Source: Bacteroidales bacterium (GTDB lineage: Bacteria; Bacteroidota; Bacteroidia; Bacteroidales; WCHB1-69). Taken from it: a DNA stretch of 14,852 nucleotides. The notes below the pieces were generated by a model, which was given only the letters and a program-made list of their open reading frames with translations, was not told the origin of the DNA and did no database searches. The DNA lies in NCBI GenBank assembly GCA_031266895.1, contig JAISAD010000001.1, positions 1 to 14,852 on the forward strand, in the 5' to 3' direction. Both the position numbers and the translations under genes were made by a program. Of this stretch, positions 8,658 through 14,852 are shown piece after piece. Numbering within the stretch: position 1 is the first letter of the stretch; each line of letters begins with the position of its first letter.

Positions 8658-9248
8658 ATGAGTAAAACCGGAACTAAAATACCAAATTTTTTCAAGCCAC
8701 ATCGGTTGGGATTTCATCTCTTGCTGGCCTTTGCTATTGTACTGGTAATTTTTATTATATGCTCTATTTTTTTGAAAATTTATACCCGACACGGGGATGA
8801 AATTGAGATGCCGAATTTTATCGGGCAACAGTCGGAAACTTTAATCAAAGAGCAGCCCAACGATTTTATTATCGTGGTTACCGATCAAACATATGATTGC
8901 TCACAACCGGCCGGCTCAGTTATCAAACAGAATCCGTTACCGAAAGAGCATGTAAAAAAGGGACGGAAAGTCTATCTCACCGTCTCTTCGGCCGTACCGC
9001 CTAAAATAAAAATGCCACCCCTGATTGACGTGTCAATGCGGCAAGCTGAAATTATGCTGTCGGCACTCGGGTTGAAAATGGGAAGCCCTATCTACAAACA
9101 GAGTCCTTTTGAAAATTTGGTACTCGAACAGCTATATAAAGGAAGAGCTATTGCCGCAGGTACGGAAATCAGTATGGGCGAAACCGTTATTTTGGTGGTG
9201 GGAAAAGATATGTCATACAGCAGTGAATACGCAACTCAAAAAGAGTAA
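8658..9248 (+). CDS. Membrane-anchored protein with two PASTA domains
   Basis: A 196-residue protein with a short cytoplasmic N-terminus, one membrane helix at about residues 17-41 (LGFHLLLAFAIVLVIFIICS), and two PASTA domains outside the membrane. The first spans about 47-112 (EMPNFIGQ ... VIKQNPLPKEHVKKG) and the second about 113-190 (KMPPLIDVSMRQAEIML ... AAGTEISMGETVILVV). PASTA domains bind muropeptides or partner proteins in penicillin-binding proteins and Ser/Thr kinases. Here there is no kinase or transpeptidase domain, so it is a stand-alone PASTA protein as found in many Bacteroidota. A role in sensing or organising cell-wall synthesis is inference. I found no exact TAnnTTTG box in the 209 bp upstream, which is AT-rich. 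The T9SS cargo gene follows after 36 bp, so the two may be co-transcribed. Confidence 0.87.
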   Translation: MSKTGTKIPNFFKPHRLGFHLLLAFAIVLVIFIICSIFLKIYTRHGDEIEMPNFIGQQSETLIKEQPNDFIIVVTDQTYDCSQPAGSVIKQNPLPKEHVKKGRKVYLTVSSAVPPKIKMPPLIDVSMRQAEIMLSALGLKMGSPIYKQSPFENLVLEQLYKGRAIAAGTEISMGETVILVVGKDMSYSSEYATQKE

Positions 9249-9284
9249 TGTAAAATTATAAATTTTGACTAACGAAAAAAAATA

Positions 9285-11435
9285 ATGAATACCAGCATAA
9301 AATATAAGATAATAACTGTATGGATAGCAACTATGGCATTGCTTAACGGGCTTTCGGCACAAGAGATGCTGACCGGGTTGGGTGAAAACAGCCTTTTGCA
9401 AAAATTGCATCAAATGTCGAATACACGCAGTAAATCATCCGTAGAGGCTATCAAACTGCCCTTTGTAGATGATTTTTCCAATTATACCGGCTATCCTGAC
9501 CCTAATCTGTGGAAAGACCGCATGGGTTTTGTCAATAACAATTACCCTGTCAATGCCCCTTCTATCGGTGTAGTAACGCTGGATGCCATTGGGGCTGATG
9601 GTAAAATCTATCCACACGCCTCTTCCGCTATTTTTCCGGCCGACACACTTACTTCGCAACCTGTCCGTTTGGATACCAACTTTTTACTTAACCGTGAAAT
9701 GAGGCTATCCGACTCGCTCTATTTTAGCTTTTATTATCAACCCGGGGGTGGTTCGTTTTCCAATCCACCAGTCAACTGGGAGCGCATCGGAAATGCCCCC
9801 GAAACCAATGACAAACTGGTGTTAGAATTCGGTTACGAAACCGGCGATACTATTTTTTTAGGCTATACCTATTGCCTCTATCTTTTAGACTCTTCATACG
9901 TGATGGGCGATACTCTCGTCAATCCGTTTCTGCCTGATTTGATTTACATTTTTGAAGCCAATATGTTTCCCAATGAAAGCATTATGCTGCCTTGTGACTC
10001 CATAAGGGGCCCGGAGACTACATGGAATGAAGTTTGGTCAAGCAATGGACAATCCCTTGATAGTTGGATACAAAACAATAGTCTGGAATATTTTAAGCAG
10101 GTAATGATTCCGATTTTGGATGCCCGGTATTTGCGCAATAATTTTCAGTTTCGCTTTCGCAACTACGCCAGCCTTGAAGATGGGGGCATGAATAGTTGGG
10201 CCAGCAATGTAGATCAATGGCATATTGACTATGTGATATTAGATCAAAATCGCACTTTCGACGACATTTATCCTAACGATGTAGCTTTCGTAGAACCGTC
10301 TATTTCACTATTAACCACGTATAGAGCTGTTCCATGGAGTCATTTTTCCAATGGAGATTTGATTGACACATTAAAAAATAAACTGTCGAACCTGTCGGGA
10401 AGTGCCAAACTCACAAATTATACCTACAAAGTATTGAAAAACGGCGTTATCAACGTCTATGACTATTTCTGCAATAGCTATAATGCTTATCCATACTATC
10501 CTAACGGCTTCCATACCTATTCATATCATGCCAGGCCGACAGTTAAATCCGAGTTTACCATTCCTACAGACATGCAGGACAGCGCCCTGATAACAGTAAT
10601 GCACATTTTTCAGGTAACCGGCGGCATGGGCGATGAGCGGCACAGCAACGACACTTGCATGTTGAACATGGAATTGTATAACTATTTTGCATACGATGAC
10701 GGCACGGCAGAATCGGGTTACACCATTAAAACCAACTCTCCCAATCCTCAACTCTATTTGGCTTGCGGATTCAACTTGAAGCATCCCGACACATTGCGTA
10801 GCGTGCGCATTTGGTTTAATCCTGTACATAATGAGGAGAGCGCCCAATTTACGTTGATGGCTTGGAATGATGATAACGGCAAACCGGGTGAGGTAATTGC
10901 CGAGAGAGCAAGCCAAACAGTAAGACACAGCGAACATTTTACAGATTTTTCCAACTACTATTTTGATGAACCGGTAGCTGTATCAGGGCGGTTTTATGTC
11001 GGATTTAAACAGACACAATCACTCCTTCTTAACGTAGGTTTTGATCAAAACAGCGAGGCACGAGGCAATTTTTGGTATAAAAAAGACAATCTCTGGGAAG
11101 AATCCTTTTTCAAAGGGGCGCCTATGATTAGAGCGGTAGTTGGCAAAGCATTTGCCAATGATGACGCCATTAGAGAAATCATGCCTATAGCCTCCTTAAC
11201 CGCCTATCCAAATCCCACTACAGGAACAGTTAATCTTCACAATCTGCCCGCCCCAATTGCTACTCCTGTCATAGCTGCCGTATATGACATGTATGGTAAA
11301 AAGGTAGCAGAGCAGCAAATAGAAGGCTCAGAATCTGTGATACAACTCAAAGATTGTGCCTCCGGAATTTATATTATTCGACTGTTACAGCAATCACAAG
11401 TAGTAGGACAGGTTAAAGTAGTGAAAATTAATTAA
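9285..11435 (+). CDS. Secreted T9SS cargo protein with type A sorting domain
   Basis: A 716-residue exported protein. A signal peptide covers about residues 1-25 (cleavage near LSA-QEM). The N-terminal half starts FVDDFSNYTGYPDPNLW (about residue 60) and includes FQFRFRNYASL and WHIDYV (312-316), a pattern I associate with a large uncharacterised Bacteroidota surface-protein family. A second beta-rich region (about 463-633) starts YDDGTAESGY. The last 80 residues are a type A T9SS sorting domain: YPNPTTG at 641-647, AVYDMYGKK at 665-673, SGIYIIRL at 693-700 and KVVKI at 711-715. In the T9SS this domain directs passage through the outer membrane and is usually removed, with attachment to anionic lipopolysaccharide or release. 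I see no catalytic motif, so the biochemical function is unknown. It sits between the PASTA gene (36 bp) and the exonuclease gene (19 bp). Confidence 0.88.
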   Translation: MNTSIKYKIITVWIATMALLNGLSAQEMLTGLGENSLLQKLHQMSNTRSKSSVEAIKLPFVDDFSNYTGYPDPNLWKDRMGFVNNNYPVNAPSIGVVTLDAIGADGKIYPHASSAIFPADTLTSQPVRLDTNFLLNREMRLSDSLYFSFYYQPGGGSFSNPPVNWERIGNAPETNDKLVLEFGYETGDTIFLGYTYCLYLLDSSYVMGDTLVNPFLPDLIYIFEANMFPNESIMLPCDSIRGPETTWNEVWSSNGQSLDSWIQNNSLEYFKQVMIPILDARYLRNNFQFRFRNYASLEDGGMNSWASNVDQWHIDYVILDQNRTFDDIYPNDVAFVEPSISLLTTYRAVPWSHFSNGDLIDTLKNKLSNLSGSAKLTNYTYKVLKNGVINVYDYFCNSYNAYPYYPNGFHTYSYHARPTVKSEFTIPTDMQDSALITVMHIFQVTGGMGDERHSNDTCMLNMELYNYFAYDDGTAESGYTIKTNSPNPQLYLACGFNLKHPDTLRSVRIWFNPVHNEESAQFTLMAWNDDNGKPGEVIAERASQTVRHSEHFTDFSNYYFDEPVAVSGRFYVGFKQTQSLLLNVGFDQNSEARGNFWYKKDNLWEESFFKGAPMIRAVVGKAFANDDAIREIMPIASLTAYPNPTTGTVNLHNLPAPIATPVIAAVYDMYGKKVAEQQIEGSESVIQLKDCASGIYIIRLLQQSQVVGQVKVVKIN

Positions 11436-11454
11436 TAACAATAAAGATATTTGA

Positions 11455-12255
11455 ATGGAATTAAAATTAGAACGCCCTCTTGTATTTTTTGATGTAGAAA
11501 CTACAGGGTTAAGTGTAGGTAAAGACCGTATTGTTGAAATTTACATGTTAAAAATCATGCCTTCCGGCGAACACCTTGCCAAAACAATGCTAATTAATCC
11601 GCAGGTGCCTATTCCTGTGGAGTGTTCGGAGTTGCATGGCATTTACGATATTGACGTAAAAGATAAACCCACTTTTGCACAGGTTGCCGATGAAATTGCT
11701 GCTTTTATCAGCAACAGCGATTTAGCCGGATACAACTCCAATAAATTCGATATTCCGCTGTTATTAGAGGAATTTTTGCGTTGTGGCAAAGAATTTGATA
11801 TGCGTGACCGCTATACAGTGGATGTACAGAATATTTATCACCGCATGGAGCCACGTACCCTGTCAGCCGCTTATAAATTTTACTGTCATAAAGAATTATC
11901 CGATGCCCACGTTGCCGAATCTGATACTCAAGCCACTTTTGACGTGTTAATGGGACAATTAAAAATGTATGAAAATGCTGTTTTTGAAGATAAAGACGGT
12001 CAGAAATCGATCCCAATTACCGGCAATGTAAAAGATTTAAGCAGCTTTTCAACCTACTCTCGATTTGTTGATTTTGCCGGCCATATCATTTTCAATGAAT
12101 ATGACGAAGAGGTTTTTAATTTTGGAAAATACAAAGGTAAAACCGTAGAATGGGTATTTCGCAAGGAACCACCCTACTACGACTGGATGATGAAAGCCGA
12201 TTTTCCGCTTTACACAAAAAAAATCATCACTAAGATTCGAAATCGGATATTCTAA
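11455..12255 (+). CDS. DEDDh 3'-5' exonuclease with ExoX-like C-terminal domain
   Basis: A 266-residue DnaQ-superfamily exonuclease. The three Exo motifs are intact: Exo I FDVETTG with D13 and E15, Exo II GYNSNKFDIPLL with D99, and Exo III HVAESD with H152 and D157. His five residues before the last Asp places it in the DEDDh class, like DnaQ and exonuclease X. A C-terminal extension (about 215-266) contains FNFGKYKGKTVEWVFRKEP and YYDWMM, matching the small domain at the end of exonuclease X-like proteins. The likely role is 3'-5' removal of nucleotides during DNA repair or recombination; it could also be a proofreading partner of a polymerase. The gene lies 19 bp behind the T9SS cargo gene with no clear promoter between. 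Its stop codon overlaps the stop of the convergent pyrF gene by 4 nt. Confidence 0.88.
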   Translation: MELKLERPLVFFDVETTGLSVGKDRIVEIYMLKIMPSGEHLAKTMLINPQVPIPVECSELHGIYDIDVKDKPTFAQVADEIAAFISNSDLAGYNSNKFDIPLLLEEFLRCGKEFDMRDRYTVDVQNIYHRMEPRTLSAAYKFYCHKELSDAHVAESDTQATFDVLMGQLKMYENAVFEDKDGQKSIPITGNVKDLSSFSTYSRFVDFAGHIIFNEYDEEVFNFGKYKGKTVEWVFRKEPPYYDWMMKADFPLYTKKIITKIRNRIF

Positions 12256-13118
12256 TGCCTTATGGCTTGCCACAATTCTGCCTGCATGCGTAGTACCTCG
12301 TTGCGAGCGCATTCAGCGAAATGGGGTTCTCCATTTTCTGTTTTTTTATAAGCCAATAAAATAGAGCGAGAAGCATTAACCACACCACCATTACCACTCT
12401 TTAAGTAGAGGGCAATATCTTCGGCTTTGCCGCCTTGTGCACCATATCCTGGAATGAGGAAGAAAGTGCTGTCCAAGGTATTGCGCATTTCTCGAGCTTC
12501 ATCGGCATGGGTACAACCCATTACACCTCCTACGGCAGAAAAACCGCATGTACCGAGATAATTTTTCCCCAACGCATTAATTTTCTCACCAACTTCGTGA
12601 TAAACACACCTATTTTGTGTCAGCGGCAGATATTCAATATCTTTTGCGCCCTCGTTAGAGGTACGTATCAATATGAAAAGTCCTTTATTTTTCTCCCTCA
12701 CGTAAGGCAGATAAGGCTGCAAGCTGTCCAAACCCATATAAGGATTGAGTGTGATAAAATCGCTTTCAAAATCACCTTCAAAATGCGCTTTGGCATACAT
12801 TTCTGCCGTTTTGGCAATATCGCCGCGTTTCACATCGGCAATCACTATCGCTCCTTTGGTGCGCAGCAGTTGCATTGTCTTTCTGTAGGCTTCCATGCCA
12901 GCTATTCCACAGGCTTCGTAGTAAGCAATCTGTACTTTAAAGCAGGCGGCTACATCAAAGGTAGCTTCAATCAATTGACTATTAAACGCAAAAATCGCCT
13001 CATCAACAGTATTATAACGTGCGGCAAAATCGGCAGGCAGATAGCTATAGTCGGTATCCAAGCCTACGCACACGTGGCCATTGGCAGCCACTTTCTCAAA
13101 AAGTTTGTCAACAATCAT
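12252..13118 (-). CDS. pyrF: Orotidine 5'-phosphate decarboxylase (long type 2 form)
   Basis: A 288-residue enzyme that converts OMP to UMP, the last step of de novo pyrimidine synthesis. The family hallmark ADVKRGDI is at 94-101, with the catalytic D95, K97 and D100. Upstream are GLDTD at 19-23 and FKVQIAYYEACG from residue 60 with K61. The phosphate-binding region PGYGAQGG lies in the C-terminal third. The length and the ADVKRGDI form fit the longer type 2 OMP decarboxylases found in mycobacteria and Bacteroidota, not the 230-residue E. coli form. The gene is transcribed alone on the minus strand, following the terminator of the response regulator gene, so it needs its own promoter between 13119 and about 13175; I saw no exact -7 box there. 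Its stop overlaps the convergent exonuclease stop. Confidence 0.95.
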   Translation of the reverse strand: MIVDKLFEKVAANGHVCVGLDTDYSYLPADFAARYNTVDEAIFAFNSQLIEATFDVAACFKVQIAYYEACGIAGMEAYRKTMQLLRTKGAIVIADVKRGDIAKTAEMYAKAHFEGDFESDFITLNPYMGLDSLQPYLPYVREKNKGLFILIRTSNEGAKDIEYLPLTQNRCVYHEVGEKINALGKNYLGTCGFSAVGGVMGCTHADEAREMRNTLDSTFFLIPGYGAQGGKAEDIALYLKSGNGGVVNASRSILLAYKKTENGEPHFAECARNEVLRMQAELWQAIRH

Positions 13119-13174
13119 TACTCTTTAAATTATAAGAAACTCTATTTAGGTAGACTTTATGCACAAAGCATCCC

Positions 13175-13210
13175 TAAAAAAGAAAAAGACCTTGTCGAAA
13201 CAAGGTCTTT
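13175..13210 (-). terminator. Intrinsic terminator of the response regulator gene
   Basis: A perfect 11-bp stem (13185-13195 with 13200-13210) closes a 4-nt loop. Read on the minus strand the loop is UUCG, an especially stable tetraloop. The stem is followed at once by a U-rich tract (complement of the A runs at 13183-13187 and 13176-13181). It lies 17 bp past the regulator stop codon and separates it from pyrF. Confidence 0.88.
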
Positions 13211-13227
13211 CATGAACATGCTTTACT

Positions 13228-14004
13228 TTATTTTTTTACTTTAAGTATAAACCCTGTACCATGCACGTTGCAAATCTCCACTTTCGGTTCAAAACCGGGT
13301 TTATATTTGTTACGTCTGCCACCATTAGGATTCAAATTCTCTTCCGGAACTTTTTCAATGTTAATGTAAGAACGCAGTTTGGTGAGAAATACATCCATAC
13401 TTCTGCCTACCGAATAATCTTCGTCTCCCCAAATCTCCTTCAAAATAATTTCGCGTGGCAAAAGTTTATTTTGGTGTTCACACAACAATTTCAACAGTTC
13501 GGCTTCCTTACGGGTCAAGGATCTGCTTACGGTCGGATGATCTAATTGTAATGCACTGTAGTTGAATACAAAATCACCGAATTTGTACACCATTTCCTGA
13601 TAAAGATCGCTGATCTTATATCCACTGTGTTTAGTTCTTCTCAAAATGGCCTCAATACGCAATGCCAACTCTTCCGTGCTGAAAGGTTTGGCAATATAGT
13701 CATCGCAGCCCAATTTGAAGCCTTTCACCTTGTCTTCTTTGCTGGCTTTGGCTGTCAAAAACACGACAGGGATTTCCTTGTCGATTTTACGAACTTCCTG
13801 AATCAATGTAAATCCGTCTTTATCAGGCATCATTACATCAAAAATACAAATATCGAAATTGCCTTTATTAAAAGCTCTCAATGCACTTGTACCATCACTG
13901 AAATCCATGACGTCATAGCCTAACATTTCCAAATAATCTTTCAGAACATAGCGTAAATTTTGGCTATCTTCTACCAACATGATTTTTCCTTTTTCGCTTT
14001 TCAT
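13228..14004 (-). CDS. OmpR-family (RprY-like) response regulator with wing-region insertion
   Basis: A 258-residue two-component response regulator. The receiver domain (about 5-122) has all key residues: acidic pair E12-D13, phospho-acceptor D56 in FDVMMPDKDGF, T84, and K106 in KPF. The winged-helix DNA-binding domain (about 140-258) has LTRKEAELLKLLCEH, then RSMDVFLTKLR as recognition helix, and VHGTGFIL as the final hairpin. The sequence style matches Bacteroidota RprY, linked in the literature to stress and redox responses. Between the recognition helix and the last strands (about residues 217-241) it carries roughly 20 extra residues rich in Asn, Gly, Pro and basic side chains (centre PNGGRRNKYKPG), where most OmpR proteins have 4-6. 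No histidine kinase is adjacent, so it is an orphan within this window. It has its own promoter and a strong terminator. Confidence 0.9.
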   Translation of the reverse strand: MKSEKGKIMLVEDSQNLRYVLKDYLEMLGYDVMDFSDGTSALRAFNKGNFDICIFDVMMPDKDGFTLIQEVRKIDKEIPVVFLTAKASKEDKVKGFKLGCDDYIAKPFSTEELALRIEAILRRTKHSGYKISDLYQEMVYKFGDFVFNYSALQLDHPTVSRSLTRKEAELLKLLCEHQNKLLPREIILKEIWGDEDYSVGRSMDVFLTKLRSYINIEKVPEENLNPNGGRRNKYKPGFEPKVEICNVHGTGFILKVKK

Positions 14005-14057
14005 AGTCTTAATTTATCTTAGTTTTTACTTTAATTAATTTCTTGTTTTATCGTTTG

Positions 14058-14065
14058 CAAAAATA
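14058..14065 (-). promoter_or_regulatory. Bacteroidota -7 promoter box for the response regulator gene
   Basis: On the minus strand this reads TATTTTTG, matching TAnnTTTG, 54 bp before the regulator ATG. The region between is AT-rich and lacks a Shine-Dalgarno sequence. No clear -33 element. Confidence 0.5.
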
Positions 14066-14222
14066 ATCATAATTCTTGATATCTTGGACGATTTATAAAA
14101 ACTTTTTTCTGAAATAATCGTATCTTGCTCATAATCAATAATATAATTTCATTTTTTTATTTTTCAAGGTCAAAGTTATTTCATTTTTTAGTTAAAAAAG
14201 AATGAGAAAACCATTTTCTTTG

Positions 14223-14230
14223 TATCTTTG
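14223..14230 (+). promoter_or_regulatory. Bacteroidota -7 promoter box for the RNA methyltransferase gene
   Basis: TATCTTTG, a perfect TAnnTTTG match followed by CAG, lies 41 bp before the proposed ATG at 14272. It shares the 267-bp gap with the divergent regulator promoter; the stretch between the two boxes (14066-14222) is very AT-rich and holds no gene that I can see. Confidence 0.6.
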
Positions 14231-14261
14231 CAGTTCCAATTTTGGATGATTTAAAGGAAAA

Positions 14262-14288
14262 ATGATGCAAAATGAATATGAGATTTAA
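14262..14288 (+). other. Possible 8-codon upstream ORF overlapping the methyltransferase start
   Basis: An ATGATG start at 14262 opens an 8-codon frame (MMQNEYEI) that ends at 14288, inside the methyltransferase gene in another frame. The only Shine-Dalgarno-like sequence here, AAAGGA at 14253-14258, is 3 nt before this ATG and 13 nt before the methyltransferase ATG. It could couple or dampen translation, or it could be chance. Confidence 0.25.
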
Positions 14289-14852
14289 GTTTATAGCCAA
14301 GACTTTTTCAGGTTTGGAAGAGGTGCTTTGCAGAGAATTGACAGCACTGGGAGCCGAAAATTGTCAACCGATGAAACGATCTGTAGGTTTTGAAGGTGAT
14401 TTTGCCCTGCTTTATCGAATTAATTACTTCTCTTTCACCGCATTACGTGTTTTATGGGAAATGACTTCTTTCTCTTTTCACAACAATAAGCAGTTTTATG
14501 AAGCATTATTCGATTTTGAAGCCGAACGCTATTTGGCTCCTAATGGCACATTAGCTGTGAGTGTTACCATGCACGATTCAATCTTTAAAACCCCACTTTT
14601 TGCTGCCATGCTGGCTAAAGATGCGATTTGTGACCGTTTTCGGGACAGATTCGGCAAGCGTCCTTCCGTAAACAGAGAATCACCCGATGTGCAGTTCCAT
14701 CTCCATATTTTTCACGACAGCGCTACGCTTTTTCTAGACAGTTCGGGCGAGTCGTTGCACAAAAGGGGCTATAAGGTTTCCAACCATCCTGCTCCAATCA
14801 ATGAAGTGCTGGCCGCCGGTATGCTCCAGTTGAGCAATTGGCAAGCCAATTG
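14272..14852 (+). CDS. THUMP-domain class I RNA methyltransferase (RlmL/YpsC-like), 3'-truncated
   Basis: The first 193 codons of a gene that runs off the right edge. The protein starts MNMRFKFIAKTFSGLEEVLCREL, the standard beginning of RlmL/YpsC-type rRNA N2-guanine methyltransferases. A THUMP domain (about 45-160) binds RNA; it includes VSVTMHDSIFKTPLFAAMLAKDAI-like sequence and QFHLHIFHD. Next comes SLHKRGYKV followed by APINEVLAAGMLQLSNW, the linker into the Rossmann methyltransferase domain, whose SAM-binding and NPPY motifs would lie beyond the window. By family, the likely target is a 23S rRNA guanine such as G2445. The start could be 14272 or the second in-frame ATG at 14278; a stop at 14263-14265 in this frame excludes anything earlier. 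It is divergent from the response regulator. Confidence 0.88.
   Translation, partial: MNMRFKFIAKTFSGLEEVLCRELTALGAENCQPMKRSVGFEGDFALLYRINYFSFTALRVLWEMTSFSFHNNKQFYEALFDFEAERYLAPNGTLAVSVTMHDSIFKTPLFAAMLAKDAICDRFRDRFGKRPSVNRESPDVQFHLHIFHDSATLFLDSSGESLHKRGYKVSNHPAPINEVLAAGMLQLSNWQAN

Noticed and set aside
8415..8828. Minus-strand open frame (137 codons) spanning the gap before the PASTA gene
   Set aside because: It begins inside the PASTA coding region and ends inside the hexosaminidase gene; its sequence resembles no family I know, while the plus strand of the same gap encodes sorting-domain-like sequence.
9253..9267. AT-only inverted repeat between the PASTA and T9SS cargo genes as a terminator
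   Set aside because: The stem is about six A-T pairs with no GC content and no clear U tract, too weak to support a terminator.
12435..13244. Long plus-strand open frame (269 codons) antisense to pyrF
   Set aside because: It starts at a TTG, has no recognisable domain, and lies opposite pyrF, whose catalytic motifs are intact. It is a codon-bias shadow.

Overview
The window reads as chromosomal, AT-rich DNA from a Bacteroidota bacterium, most likely order Bacteroidales. Three things point there. The secreted protein at 9285-11435 ends in a type A sorting domain of the type IX secretion system (T9SS). Several gene starts are preceded by the Bacteroidota -7 promoter element TAnnTTTG, with little or no Shine-Dalgarno sequence. 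The gene families are typical of that phylum: BatD/BatE, a kinase-RapZ fusion and an RprY-like regulator. I cannot name the species. I see no tRNA, rRNA, CRISPR array, insertion sequence or phage gene.

Layout. 1-1887 (+): the end of a Bat (aerotolerance) operon, with a 5'-truncated batD followed 2 bp later by batE. 1893-2711 (-): a SAM-dependent methyltransferase convergent with batE. 2712-2910: a divergent promoter region. 2911-6715 (+): a sugar-kinase-like protein fused to a RapZ C-terminal domain, a GT4 glycosyltransferase carrying a Ser-Asn microsatellite, and the radical SAM heme chaperone hemW; the close spacing suggests one transcript. 6799-8448 (+): an exported GH20 beta-hexosaminidase with its own promoter. 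Its stop codon overlaps a 50-codon ORF that looks like the tail of a T9SS sorting domain. 8658-12255 (+): a membrane-anchored PASTA protein, a large T9SS cargo protein and a DEDDh exonuclease. 12252-13118 (-): pyrF, whose stop overlaps the exonuclease stop. 13228-14004 (-): an OmpR/RprY-like response regulator with a strong intrinsic terminator and an unusual insertion in its DNA-binding domain. 14272-end (+): the start of a THUMP-domain RNA methyltransferase, divergent from the regulator.

How the genes fit together. Much of the window concerns the envelope: BatD/E in the inner membrane, a PASTA protein likely to face peptidoglycan, an exported hexosaminidase that releases amino sugars, a kinase/RapZ fusion that could sense or phosphorylate amino sugars, a glycosyltransferase and a T9SS surface protein. 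The remainder is housekeeping (hemW, pyrF, exonuclease, rRNA methyltransferase). I found no convincing new multi-gene system. The best leads are the sorting-domain relic behind the hexosaminidase, the kinase-RapZ fusion, the Ser-Asn repeat in the glycosyltransferase and the insertion in the response regulator.
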